A DNA stretch of 64,000 nucleotides from JAODBQ01 sp047602055. Its GTDB lineage: Bacteria > Actinomycetota > Acidimicrobiia > Acidimicrobiales > Ilumatobacteraceae. Positions 1-8,498 of this stretch are shown here, piece by piece (the stretch's first letter is position 1; each line of letters opens with the position of its first letter). The stretch is from the NCBI GenBank assembly GCA_047602055.1, contig JASGIG010000001.1, forward strand, positions 4,278,001 to 4,342,000, read 5' to 3'. The notes under the pieces were generated by a model. The model had not been told where the DNA came from. It searched no databases and saw only the letters and a list, made by a program, of their open reading frames with translations. A program made the translations under genes and the position numbers.

Positions 1-1
1 C

Positions 2-748
2 CACCACCTCTCCCACGACATCCCCGAGGACGTCGCCTTCGCCGACTCGCGGGTGCGCGCCGAGACGATCTCCGCGGAGACGGTGCTCCACGACCTCGGC
101 GTCATCTCGATCTTCTCGTCGGACTCGCAGGCGATGGGCCGCGTCGGCGAGACGGTCAGCCGCGCCTTCCAGACCGCGCACCACTGCAAGGACCGGCGCG
201 GCAAGCTGCCCGAGGACGCCGACGGCAACGACAACTTCCGAGTGCTGCGCTACCTGGCCAAGGTGACCATCAACCCGGCGATCGCCCAGGGCGTCGCCGA
301 GCACGTCGGCTCGCTGGAGCCCGGCAAGATCGCCGACATCGTGCTGTGGCCGATCGACGCCTTCGCCGCCAAGCCGAAGCTGGTGATCAAGGGCGGCGTC
401 GTCAACTGGGCGCTGATGGGCGACCCGAACGCGTCGCTGCCGACGCCGCAGCCCGTGCTGTACCGCCCGATGTTCGGGGCGATGGGCCGCGCCCTGCAGA
501 CCACGAGGGTGACGTTCACGTCGCAGGCGGCGATCGAGCGCGGCGTGCCCGAGCAGCTCGGCCTGCGCAGCCAGGTGCTGCCGGTGCGCGACACGCGCAC
601 GATCGGCAAGCGCGACATGGTCCGCAACGACGCCACACCGGTGATCGACGTCGACCCGGAGACCTACCGGGTGACCGTCGACGGCGAGCCGGCGCACATC
701 GAGCCGGCGCAGTCGCTGCCGCTGACCCAGCTCTTCTACGTCGTGTGA
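2..748 (+). CDS. ureC: Urease subunit alpha, C-terminal part (5' end outside window)
   Basis: Catalytic subunit of nickel urease, which hydrolyses urea to ammonia and carbamate in the cytoplasm. The frame is open from base 2 and begins inside the active-site flap (HHLSHDIPEDVAFADSR), whose catalytic Cys lies just outside the window. The nickel-ligand Asp is in SSDSQAMGR near base 122, and the conserved stretch FRVLRYLAKVTINPAIAQG follows. The last residues are LTQLFYVV before TGA. About 250 residues are visible of an expected ~570. The ureF start follows after 7 bases, so this is the upstream end of a ureC-F-G-D operon; ureA and ureB should lie just before the window. Confidence 0.97.
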   Translation, partial: HHLSHDIPEDVAFADSRVRAETISAETVLHDLGVISIFSSDSQAMGRVGETVSRAFQTAHHCKDRRGKLPEDADGNDNFRVLRYLAKVTINPAIAQGVAEHVGSLEPGKIADIVLWPIDAFAAKPKLVIKGGVVNWALMGDPNASLPTPQPVLYRPMFGAMGRALQTTRVTFTSQAAIERGVPEQLGLRSQVLPVRDTRTIGKRDMVRNDATPVIDVDPETYRVTVDGEPAHIEPAQSLPLTQLFYVV

Positions 749-755
749 GCCAGCC

Positions 756-1481
756 GTGACCGAGCTCGGACGCCTGCTGGTCAGCCTGCAGCTGGCCGAC
801 TCCGCGTTCCCGATCGGCATGTACACGATGTCGCACGGGCTGGAGGGCTTCGCCCAGTGCGGGCTGCTCGACGGGGCGCGAGCGCGGCGAGCGGGGGCGC
901 AGCCCCCGGCAGGCGCGGTCGACGAGCTGCTCGCCGACGTGCTCGTCGCCCTCGCCGGCCCGGGCGACGCCACCGCGCTGGCCCGCGCCCACGAGGCCGC
1001 GACCGCCGGCGACTGGGACGGCGTCGTCGCCGTCGACCACCTGCTGTTCGCGTCGAAGCTGAACGCCGAGCTGCGCACCGCCTCCGTGCGCAGCGGCCGC
1101 CAGCTGATCGGCCTCGCCGTCGACCTCTTCGACGAGCCGGCCGTCCACGAGCACGCGACGCGGATCCGCGCCAGGACGACGCCCGGCTGCCAGGCGGTGG
1201 TCAGCGCGGTCTGCCACGCGGCCGCCGGCAGCTCCGCCGCACACGCCGTCACCGCCGACCTGTTCGCCTTCGCCAACAGCTTCGTCGGCGCGGCGCTGCG
1301 GCTGCGGCTCACCGACCACCGCCGCGCCCAGGTGACGCTGCGCCGCGCCGCGCCGCTGATCGAGACGGTCGCTCTGGCCGCGCTCGACCGACCGCTCGAC
1401 GATCTCGGCGGCTTCGCCCCACTCGCCGACATCGCCTCGGCCACCCACGAGCGCGCCGAGGCGCGCCTGTTCACCAGTTGA
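756..1481 (+). CDS. ureF: Urease accessory protein UreF, with in-frame repeat insertion
   Basis: UreF (241 aa) works with UreD and UreG to load nickel into apo-urease. The start of the family is clear: LLVSLQLADSAFPIGMYTMSHGLEGF at residues 7-32, with the usual ADSAFPIG signature. The C-terminal half is the normal all-alpha UreF fold. Between LLDG and AVDELLADVL (residues about 40-53) there is a 14-residue Arg/Ala/Pro-rich insertion encoded by a GC-rich palindromic repeat also found elsewhere in the window. The insertion keeps the frame. It lies 7 bases after ureC and 10 bases before ureG. Whether the insert disturbs folding cannot be told from sequence. Confidence 0.93.
   Translation: MTELGRLLVSLQLADSAFPIGMYTMSHGLEGFAQCGLLDGARARRAGAQPPAGAVDELLADVLVALAGPGDATALARAHEAATAGDWDGVVAVDHLLFASKLNAELRTASVRSGRQLIGLAVDLFDEPAVHEHATRIRARTTPGCQAVVSAVCHAAAGSSAAHAVTADLFAFANSFVGAALRLRLTDHRRAQVTLRRAAPLIETVALAALDRPLDDLGGFAPLADIASATHERAEARLFTS
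873..917 (+). repeat. Dispersed GC-rich repeat, copy D (inside ureF)
   Basis: A 45-bp GC-rich block with the palindromic core GCGGGGGCGCAGCCCCCG. It matches the tail of the copies near 20.2, 40.2 and 42.7 kb. It is translated in frame within UreF as an Arg/Ala/Gly/Pro-rich loop, and the short sequence GGCGCG occurs on both sides, as a small target duplication would. It is the shortest of the six copies seen here. Confidence 0.6.
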
Positions 1482-1491
1482 AGGAGACCCG

Positions 1492-2133
1492 ATGAGCACC
1501 GACACCCTGCGCATCGGCATCGGCGGGCCGGTCGGCTCCGGCAAGACGGCGCTGACCGAGGCGCTCGTCCCGCTGCTGATCGCCGGCGGCCGCTCCCCCG
1601 GCGTGATCACCAACGACATCTACACGCAGGAGGACGCCCACCACGTCCGCCGCGCGCTCGACGGCGTCCTCGCGCCGGACCGCGTGATCGGCGTGGAGAC
1701 CGGCGCCTGCCCGCACACCGCGGTGCGCGACGACCCGACCATCAACCTGGCCGCCGGCGAGGAGCTGCTGGAGCGGTTCCCCGACGTCGACACGCTGATC
1801 TACGAGTCGGGCGGCGACAACCTGACGCTGACGTTCTCGCCGGCGCTCGCCGACGTGTTCGTCTTCGTCCTCGACACCTCCGAGGGCGAGAAGATGCCGC
1901 GCAAGCGCGGGCCCGGCATCACCGAGTGCGACGTCCTCGTGATCAACAAGATCGACATCGCCCAGTACGTGCGCACCGACCTCGACGTCATGACGCGCGA
2001 CGCCCACGCGGTGCGCAACGGCAAGCCGGTCGTCCTGACGAACTCGCTGAGCGGCGAGGGCGTCGACGAGCTGCTCGAGCGCATCCTCGCCCGGTGGGAC
2101 GCCATGTCGACGGCGACGGCGCCGATCGGTTGA
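1492..2133 (+). CDS. ureG: Urease accessory GTPase UreG
   Basis: SIMIBI-class GTPase (213 aa) that powers nickel delivery to urease. P-loop GPVGSGKT is at residues 12-19. The Cys-Pro-His nickel motif appears in TGACPHTAVRDD (about residues 66-77), followed by SGGDNLTLTFSP and the guanine-specificity motif in VINKIDIAQYV. Length and motifs are standard for UreG. The Shine-Dalgarno GAAGGAGAC ends a few bases before ATG. The stop codon overlaps a TTG start for ureD, implying translational coupling. Confidence 0.97.
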   Translation: MSTDTLRIGIGGPVGSGKTALTEALVPLLIAGGRSPGVITNDIYTQEDAHHVRRALDGVLAPDRVIGVETGACPHTAVRDDPTINLAAGEELLERFPDVDTLIYESGGDNLTLTFSPALADVFVFVLDTSEGEKMPRKRGPGITECDVLVINKIDIAQYVRTDLDVMTRDAHAVRNGKPVVLTNSLSGEGVDELLERILARWDAMSTATAPIG

Positions 2134-3095
2134 GCGCCGCGCCACGCCTCCACCCGGCGCACTACGAGCCGGCGCGCGTGCCGCCCGAGGTGGCCCGCTT
2201 CGGCGACGGCGGCGGCGCGCTGGCGGTCGGCAGCCCCGGCAAGGTCGGCCTGCTGGAGCTGGCCTTCGAGGTGCGCGGCTGCGGCGAGGCGGCGCGCACG
2301 CAGCTCGTGCACCACTACCAGAAGGCACCGCTGCAGATCATGCGCCCGCTGTACTTCGACGACGCCTGGCCGCAGATGCCGTTCACGTACCTGATCACCA
2401 CCGGCGGCGGCGTGCTCCACGGCGACCGGCTGCGCATGGACCTGACGTTCGGCCCGGGCACCGCGGCCCACGTGACGACGCAGGCCCACACCAAGCTGTA
2501 CCGGATGGACGGCGGCTACGCGACCGCGTCGGCCCACCTGAGCGTCGGTGCCGGCGCGTTCGTCGAGTACCTGCCCGACCCGCTCATCCCGTATGCGGCC
2601 GCACGGTTCGCCCAGCGAACCGTGGTCACCCTGGATCCGACGGCGACGTTCGTCACCGGGGAGACGATCCACGCCGGGCGCCTCTCGCGCGGCGAGCGGC
2701 ACGCGTACGACGCGCTGGCCGTCGATCTGGACGTCGTCGACCCCAGCGGGCGACCGCTGGTGATCGACCGCACCCGTCTCGCAGGCGGCAGCGGCGACGG
2801 CGACGGCGACGCGCACCGCGTGGCAGTGCTCGGCCGCCACGACGTCGTCGCCACGCTGTACGTCGTCACTCCCCGGATCGCTGCCGCGTCGATCGCCGAT
2901 GCCGTGCACGAGGCCACCGTGAGCACGGCCACCGGCACGACCCGGACCGGCGTCAGCGTGCTGCCGCACGACGTCGGCGCGTGGGTGCGCATCGTCGGCG
3001 ACGACACCGACAACGTCGCCGCCACCAGGCACGCCGGCTGGTCGGCGGCGCGCCTGCTCCTGACCGGACGCCCGGCGCCGCTCGTCCGCAAGTGA
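2130..3095 (+). CDS. ureD: Urease accessory protein UreD
   Basis: UreD/UreH (321 aa from TTG) is the scaffold that binds apo-urease and receives nickel through UreF/UreG. Recognisable family blocks are GKVGLLELAFEVRG, KAPLQIMRPLYFD, TTGGGVLHGDRLRMDLTF and THTKLYRM-like QAHTKLYRM. I chose TTG at 2130 because it overlaps the ureG stop (TTGA) and keeps the conserved N-terminus; GTG at 2178 is a possible later start. It is the last gene of the visible urease operon. No UreE, the nickel chaperone, is found nearby. Confidence 0.9.
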   Translation: MSAAPRLHPAHYEPARVPPEVARFGDGGGALAVGSPGKVGLLELAFEVRGCGEAARTQLVHHYQKAPLQIMRPLYFDDAWPQMPFTYLITTGGGVLHGDRLRMDLTFGPGTAAHVTTQAHTKLYRMDGGYATASAHLSVGAGAFVEYLPDPLIPYAAARFAQRTVVTLDPTATFVTGETIHAGRLSRGERHAYDALAVDLDVVDPSGRPLVIDRTRLAGGSGDGDGDAHRVAVLGRHDVVATLYVVTPRIAAASIADAVHEATVSTATGTTRTGVSVLPHDVGAWVRIVGDDTDNVAATRHAGWSAARLLLTGRPAPLVRK

Positions 3096-3119
3096 CCGCC
3101 CGCTTGAGCCTGGCGGCGG

Positions 3120-3570
3120 GCGATTGGGCACGTTCCGGCGACCACCGCGGCCCGCCAGCCCGGGGCACGGGCGTTCGGCATGGTCGGCGTCGAGCACGGC
3201 GACATCGACCTGTGCACGATCCACGGCTCGTTCACGATCAGCGTGCTGGCCACCCTCACCGACACGATCGAGCACTTCGTCGCCTCGGGACGCGGCACGA
3301 TCCACACGTTCACCGTCACGCACCAGAACCTGGTGCCGCCGTTCAACGAGCACCTCCCCGACGTGTTGGCCTACGTCGAGCTCGACGAGGGGCCGCGGGT
3401 GTTCACCGACATCGTCGGCCTCGACCCGGCCGACGTGGCGATCGCCGCCGGCGAGACCGACCCGCGCTTCACCGACCACGAGGCCGCCAAGGCCGAGGGA
3501 CTGCCCGGCGCGGTGATCCCCGGATCATCAGCCCTGTCGCACCTCGCGGCGATGATCAGGAGCGGTCGCT
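3120..3570 (+). pseudogene. Composite relic: thiolase, DUF35 and MaoC fragments in one frame
   Basis: One open frame joins pieces of three protein families that normally occur as neighbours in lipid or steroid catabolism operons. Bases ~3165-3270 read ARAFGMVGVEHGDIDLC then SFTISVLATLTD, like the thiolase/lipid-transfer-protein block around DIDVAQIYDCFTITVLLTLED. Bases ~3280-3440 read a DUF35 OB-fold strand set (FVASGRGTIHTFTVTH, PDVLAYVELDEGPRVFTDIVG). Bases ~3450-3560 read GETDPRFTDHEAAKAEGLPG and AVIPG, the N-terminal signature of MaoC hydratases. None is complete, no convincing start exists, and homology stops near 3570. This looks like successive internal deletions that happened to preserve the frame. 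Confidence 0.6.
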
Positions 3571-3589
3571 GCGGGCGATCGCACGAGCT

Positions 3590-4461
3590 TCAGCGAACGG
3601 CAGACATCCTTCGCTGCCGCCTGCGAACAGCCAACGACTCGATGACCTCCACGGCGCGGCGACCATCGGGCGCCCACGCCGTGGCGTCGAGGACGGCGGC
3701 CACCTCCGGGTTCAGGACCGCCTGGCCGCCGACGACGATGGGGACGTCGGTGTCGACGGCGCGTATCGCCGCGATCGTGGCGCGCGCCGTGTCGAGGTGC
3801 TCGACGGAGGTGATGCCGATGCCCATCGCGGTCAGGCGCGGCGCCTCTGCGGCGGCAGCGGCGAAGGCCCCCGGCGGCACGTCCGCCCCGAGCTTCGAGG
3901 ACGTCGAAGCCGGCGAAGCGGACGAGATCGGCGACGACGGCGATCGGCAGGCTGTGGCGCTCGCCGGTCGGCGCCCCGAACACCACCGTGCCGCGGCTGC
4001 GCCCCGGGCGGCGGAACCGTGCGCCGAGCCGGGCGATGAGCCGCAACGTCACGGCGGTGGCCAGCGGCTGGCGTGCCGCGCTCGAGGTCGCCGGCATCGC
4101 AGCGACGGTCGACCTCGGTCAGCGCCGCCACGATCACGTCGAGCAGACACCCCGCCGGATCCGTCCCGGCGGTCAGCGCGCCCTCGACGATCGACCACGC
4201 GGTGGGTTCGTCGCCGGCGATCAGCGGCCCGGTGAGGCGCCCCGCCCAGTCGACGCGCCCGGTGGCCGACGACGGCGTCTCGTCGTGCCGGAACTCGGCG
4301 AGCGCGGCGGGGGTCACCCGCCATGCGGTGCCGTCGCGATGGGCGTCGAGTCGCCCCAGGCGCACGTACCGGTACACGGTCATGTAGTGCACGCCGAGCA
4401 CCCGGGCGACCTGCTTGAGGTTCAGGTCGCTGTCAGGTGGCTCGACGCACATCCCGTGCAA
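3590..4461 (-). pseudogene. HTH plus B12-binding-domain regulator, frame broken twice
   Basis: Three minus-strand frames together make one recognisable protein. Frame 1 (4461 to about 4100) has an excisionase/MerR-like helix-turn-helix, LKQVARVLGVHYMTVYRYVR, then a helical region. Frame 2 (about 4097-3900) continues with LIARLGARFRRPGRSRGTVV and FGAPTGERHSLPIAVVADLV, the start of a cobalamin-binding domain. Frame 3 (about 3890-3590) finishes it with MGIGITSVEHLDTARATIAA and PIVVGGQAVLNPEVA. Proteins of this build are B12-dependent or light-responsive regulators. Two single-base shifts are needed to join it; it may be a pseudogene or sequence error. It faces the lipid-catabolism relic tail to tail. 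Confidence 0.6.
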
Positions 4462-4500
4462 CGGTAGTCGCCGGCGACGGCACGGGATCCGGGCGGGGCG

Positions 4501-5208
4501 TCACCCCCGGCGCCTCGGGCAGAAGCTGCACTTCGTCTGCTGCGGGGCGAGGTACAGCAGGCAACAGCTCAACCGCTTCGGTTCGAGCGTCTCACCGCGA
4601 CCGGTGTAGCGCGGCAGCGGCAGCGGCGCGCCGATCGCGTCGACGAGCGGTTCCAGGAGGGCCGTGACACGGTCGAGATCGTCGATCGCCCGCCCGATGA
4701 ACGCCAGGCGCGAAGCGATCGCGTCGGCGGCCATCGCCCACAGAGGACGGGCGCCGATGCCGCCGATCCCTGCCAGTTCGGGGACGACGACGTCGTACAT
4801 CTCGCGCAGCGTCGCCACCGCGGTCGCGATCCCCGGCGATCCGGGGAGGACCCTCGACGACGTCGCCCCGGTGATGCGGCTGTCAGGCAGCCAGTGCAGC
4901 GACAGGTCGTCGAGCGCCGCCGAGAGCACATCGTGGCCGAGTGCCACCGAGGTCAGCGTCGGACCGACGACCCACGACGATGCGGAGTACCACCACAGCG
5001 TCGTCAGCACGCGCCGGTCGTCGGTGCCCCACCGTTGCCCGCGCAGGCGGATCTGCTCGGCGAGCCAGGCCCGGTCGATGATCGACGTGGCCGCCACGAG
5101 CTGCTCGCCGGCGCCGAGCACCAGCGGCTGGTGGCGATCGTCAGGGAGGCGCTGGAGCAGCGAGTCGAGGATCTCGGCGGCGGACGACCCGCGAGGGTGA
5201 ACGCTCAT
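4501..5208 (-). CDS. FhuF-like ferric siderophore reductase family protein
   Basis: Protein of 235 aa whose C-terminus reads LSCCLLYLAPQQTKCSFCPR, matching the CC-x(n)-C-x2-C [2Fe-2S] motif of FhuF-type reductases that release iron from siderophores in the cytoplasm. The rest is alpha-helical without other motifs I recognise (WWYSASSWVVGPTLTSVALG in the middle is typical of the family). ATG at 5208 overlaps the stop of the upstream ABC ATPase (ATGA), so it is the last gene of a five-gene importer operon. The pairing suggests that the importer carries an iron chelate or metallophore; that is inference. Confidence 0.75.
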   Translation of the reverse strand: MSVHPRGSSAAEILDSLLQRLPDDRHQPLVLGAGEQLVAATSIIDRAWLAEQIRLRGQRWGTDDRRVLTTLWWYSASSWVVGPTLTSVALGHDVLSAALDDLSLHWLPDSRITGATSSRVLPGSPGIATAVATLREMYDVVVPELAGIGGIGARPLWAMAADAIASRLAFIGRAIDDLDRVTALLEPLVDAIGAPLPLPRYTGRGETLEPKRLSCCLLYLAPQQTKCSFCPRRRG

Positions 5209-6693
5209 GCTGCCTCCCCGGTGAGCACCGCGCCGTCGCGGACGATCAGGAGGCGGTCGGCGTAGGACCGCAGGCGGGCCTCGTCGTGGGAGACGACGAG
5301 CACCGCGGCGCCCTTGTCGGCCGCGTCGCGCAGCATGTCGCTGACGACGGTGGCCGCCTCGACGTCGAGGCTCGCCGTCGGCTCGTCGGCGGCGAACAGC
5401 GCCGGGCCGCCGATCAGGGCGCGCAGCACGGCGACGCGCTGGCACTGCCCGACGGAGAGCGAGCCCGGGAGCCGCTCGACGTCGATGTCGCCGAGCCCCA
5501 GCGAAGCCATCGCCCGGTGGGCTCGCTCGCGCCGCTGCGCCCGGCCGAGCCGCACACCGGACAGCAGCAGCGGCTCGGTGAGGCTCTTCCACAGCGGCCA
5601 TCGGGGGTCGAGGCTGCTGACGGGGTTCTGGAAGACGGGCATCGCGAAGCCGGGTCGCAGCACGCTCGGCCGCGGCCCCGACCCCCACATCGGTTGCCCG
5701 CCGGCGTCGATCTCCCCCTCGTCGGGTCGTTCCATGCCGGCGAGCAGGCGCAGCAACGTCGACTTCCCGGAACCGGAGGGCCCGACGATGCCGACGACCT
5801 CGCCGGCGCGCAGGTCGATCCAGGTCGGTTTGACGGCATCCACCGTGCCGTGCCGGGTCGCGTAGGACTTGGTGATCCCGCGAGCGCTGACGATCACGTC
5901 GGCGGTCTCCGCTGCCGGATCCGGTGGCACGCCGCGCGGCTGTAGTCGCGCCGCGTGGATCAGCACCGCGCGTCACCTCGTGCTCGGGGTCGGTGAGGAT
6001 CTGCGCGGACCGTCCCTGCTCGACGATGTGGCCGTCGTCGAGCACCACGACCCGGTCGGTGTGGCGACCGGCGAGCGCGAGGTCGTGGGTCACCACGAGC
6101 AGCGCCGAGCAGGTGGTGCGCAGCAGTTCCAGTGCGCTGTCGGCCAGCTCGGCGTCGAGCGCGCTGGTCGGCTCGTCGGCGAGCGTGAGCACCGGATCGT
6201 GGACCGTGGCAGCCAGCGTGGTCGCCCGCTGGAGCATCCCGCCGGACCACTGGTGCGGGCGCTGGCGGCAGCGTTGGGCCGGCTCGGGGATGCCCATCCT
6301 GGCCAGACCATGCGCGACCCCGTCCCGCGGAACCCGTTCGCCGTGGGCCTTCCACGCCTCCTCGACGTGGTGGCCGACGCGGCGCAGCGGGTCGAACGCG
6401 GCGAACGGGTCCTGGGCGACGAAGCCGATCGAGCGGCCGCTCAGCGCCTGGCGTTGCCGCGCCGACATCGTCAGCAGATTCTCGCCCTCGACCGCGATCC
6501 GCCCGGTCACCACCGCCGACGCGGGGAGCAGTCCCATGATCGCCCGCAGCAGCGTGGTCTTGCCCGAACCCGACGCGCCGACCACGGCGAGCTGGCCGCC
6601 GTGCTCGACGGTCAGCGAGATCCCGGCCAGCGCCCGGTGCCCATTGGCGTAGGTGACCGACAGCTCCTCGATCGACAGCGGGACGAGGCTCAC
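5205..6693 (-). CDS. Fused double ABC ATPase (DppD-DppF type), frameshift between halves
   Basis: Two complete oligopeptide-type ATP-binding domains. Half 1 starts at GTG 6693, overlapping the permease stop, with Walker A VVGASGSGKTTLL, signature QWSGGMLQRATTLA and Walker B LTLADEPTSALD. Half 2 (5966 downward) has Walker A IVGPSGSGKSTLL, signature SLSVGQCQRVA and Walker B LFAADEPTASLD. Half 1 has no stop: its frame runs on until the fhuF stop at 4501. The expected linker ILTDPEHEVTR + LIHAARLQP is recovered by removing one G in GCGCGGTG near 5970. The gene was evidently one fused polypeptide of ~495 aa; the one-base break is an error or a mutation. It powers the dpp-type importer. Confidence 0.8.
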
Positions 6694-7565
6694 AGCCGGC
6701 TCTCCGGCTCGTTGACGTCGCGCAGGGCATCGGCGACGAGGATCGAGGCGAGCACGGTGAGCATCAGCCCGACGCCGGGGCCGATCAGCTGGAACGGGGC
6801 GACGGCGAGCGTCTGGCGGCTGTCGGCGAGCATGTTGCCCCACTCGGCCGTCGGCGGTTGGGCACCGAGACCGAGGAACGACAGGCCGGCGAGCGCGATG
6901 ACGGTCTCGCCGAGCCGGAGCGCGGAGGCGACGAGCACCAGCGAGACGGCGCCGGGCAGGACGTGGCCGAAGGCGATGCGCACCGGTCCTGCTCCGGCCA
7001 TCCGCGCGGCGACGACGTCGGGACGCCGCCCGGCGCCGCGGGTGTGGGCGCGAGCGATCTTGGCGAGCCCTGCCCAGCCCGTCGCCGACATCGCCAGCAC
7101 GAGGTTGAAGAAGCTCGGCCCGAGCGCACCGACGAGGGCGAGGGTGAGCACGAGGCCCGGGAGGCCGAGGACGACGTCCATCAGCCGGATCAGGACCGTG
7201 TCGATCACACCCCCGGCGGAGCCGGCGAGCACACCGACGAGCAGCCCGGCGACGGTGACGATCAGCATCACGATCAACGCCGCGCCGAGCGACGCCCGTG
7301 CCCCGGCGACCGAGCGGGCAAGCAGGTCGCGCCCGGCCAGATCCGTGCCGAGCAGGTGAGCCGCGCTCGGTGGGCGGAGCTTGTTCTTGTAGTCGGGGAC
7401 GTTCGGGTCCGCCGTCAGCAACGGCCCGATCGCGGCGACGGCGAACAGGACGGCCACCAGGACGACGCCGACGAGTCCGCCGCGGTGGCCGAGCACACGG
7501 CGCCACAGCCGCGTCTGACCGGCGAGCAGCTCGGGCGTCGCGTCGCCCAGGGAGATCGCGCTCAT
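6690..7565 (-). CDS. ABC transporter permease, DppC/NikC type
   Basis: Second inner-membrane permease (291 aa) of the peptide/nickel importer. An N-terminal transmembrane segment (residues ~27-45) precedes the DppC-specific periplasmic stretch with KLRPPSAAHLLGTDLAGRD, then five more helices. The ATPase-contact loop is around DVVAARMAGAGPVRIAFGHV. ATG 7565 overlaps the stop of the upstream permease (ATGA), and its own TGA overlaps the GTG of the ATPase gene. Normal length for the family. Confidence 0.9.
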   Translation of the reverse strand: MSAISLGDATPELLAGQTRLWRRVLGHRGGLVGVVLVAVLFAVAAIGPLLTADPNVPDYKNKLRPPSAAHLLGTDLAGRDLLARSVAGARASLGAALIVMLIVTVAGLLVGVLAGSAGGVIDTVLIRLMDVVLGLPGLVLTLALVGALGPSFFNLVLAMSATGWAGLAKIARAHTRGAGRRPDVVAARMAGAGPVRIAFGHVLPGAVSLVLVASALRLGETVIALAGLSFLGLGAQPPTAEWGNMLADSRQTLAVAPFQLIGPGVGLMLTVLASILVADALRDVNEPESRL

Positions 7566-8494
7566 CGCGCTCGCTGCCGAGGATCGATCAGCGCGTTGAC
7601 GAGGTCGACCACCAGGCTGGACACGACGAACAGGGTGATCGCGAGCATCACGAACCCGACGACCACCGGCATGTCCCGCGACCCGACCGCCTGGACCGTG
7701 AACCTGCCGACGCCCGGCCACGAGAAGATGCTCTCGACGATCGGCGCGCCACCGAGCAGCACCGCGATCTCCAGCCCGATGATCGTGATGAACGGCGGGA
7801 TCGCGTTGGGCAGCTCGTGGACCAGCAGGCGGCGCAGCCTCGACGTGCCACGCGCCCGGCTGACCGTCAGGAACGCGGCGGTGTGCGCGTCCAGCAGGCT
7901 GGCGCGCAGGACACGTGACCACGACGCCGCCGAGCCGAGCGCGAGCGTGATCGCCGGCAGCAGCACCGTCGCCCACGTCCCGTCGGAGACGACGACACCG
8001 ATGCCCAGCCGGACGACCACGAGGTCGAGGATGACGATCCCGAGCAGGAAGCTGGGAACCACCAGGAACACCATGCTCAGCAGTCGGGAGACGAGATCCG
8101 GGATGCGCCCGGCTCCCCACGCGGCGAGAAGGCCGAGCAGCAGGCTGAGGACGATCGCCAGCGCCAGGGCGGCGACCGTCAGCCGCAGGGTGGCGGGCAG
8201 CCTGCGGCCGAGCTCGGAGGCCACCGGCCGGCCCGTGCTCCACGACGTGCCGAGGTCGCCGTGCAGCAGATCACGCAGGTACTCGCCGAGCCTCACCAGC
8301 AACGACCGATCGAGGCCGAGCTGCTCGCGCAGCGCGGCCACGGCGGTTGGCGTCGCGCTCTCCTTGCCCCGGGCCGCGAGGATCCGCTCCGCGGGATCAC
8401 CCGGCGTGGCGGCGAGCAACAGGAACGTGATCACCGCCCCGCCGAGCAACGTCCCGAGGGCCTGGGTGAGCCTGCGCAGGACCAGCCCGGTCAT
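7562..8494 (-). CDS. ABC transporter permease, DppB/NikB type
   Basis: First permease (310 aa). The N-terminus RRLTQALGTLLGGAVITFLL is the typical first helix, followed by the family motif GDPAERIL and LGLDRSLLVRLGEYLRDLLHGDLGTS. The coupling loop is near SRARGTSRLRRLLVHELPNA, and the last helices end in DLVNALIDPRQR. It starts 4 bases after the solute-binding protein gene and overlaps the next permease, so the whole set is one transcription unit. Confidence 0.92.
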   Translation of the reverse strand: MTGLVLRRLTQALGTLLGGAVITFLLLAATPGDPAERILAARGKESATPTAVAALREQLGLDRSLLVRLGEYLRDLLHGDLGTSWSTGRPVASELGRRLPATLRLTVAALALAIVLSLLLGLLAAWGAGRIPDLVSRLLSMVFLVVPSFLLGIVILDLVVVRLGIGVVVSDGTWATVLLPAITLALGSAASWSRVLRASLLDAHTAAFLTVSRARGTSRLRRLLVHELPNAIPPFITIIGLEIAVLLGGAPIVESIFSWPGVGRFTVQAVGSRDMPVVVGFVMLAITLFVVSSLVVDLVNALIDPRQRAR

Positions 8495-8498
8495 GGCC

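Noticed and set aside
4501..7506. A single 1001-codon minus-strand gene
   Set aside because: Only its parts at 6693-5970 and 5208-4501 look like proteins; the stretch between reads as Arg-rich out-of-frame text of the second ATPase, and the first part is permease sequence in the wrong frame.
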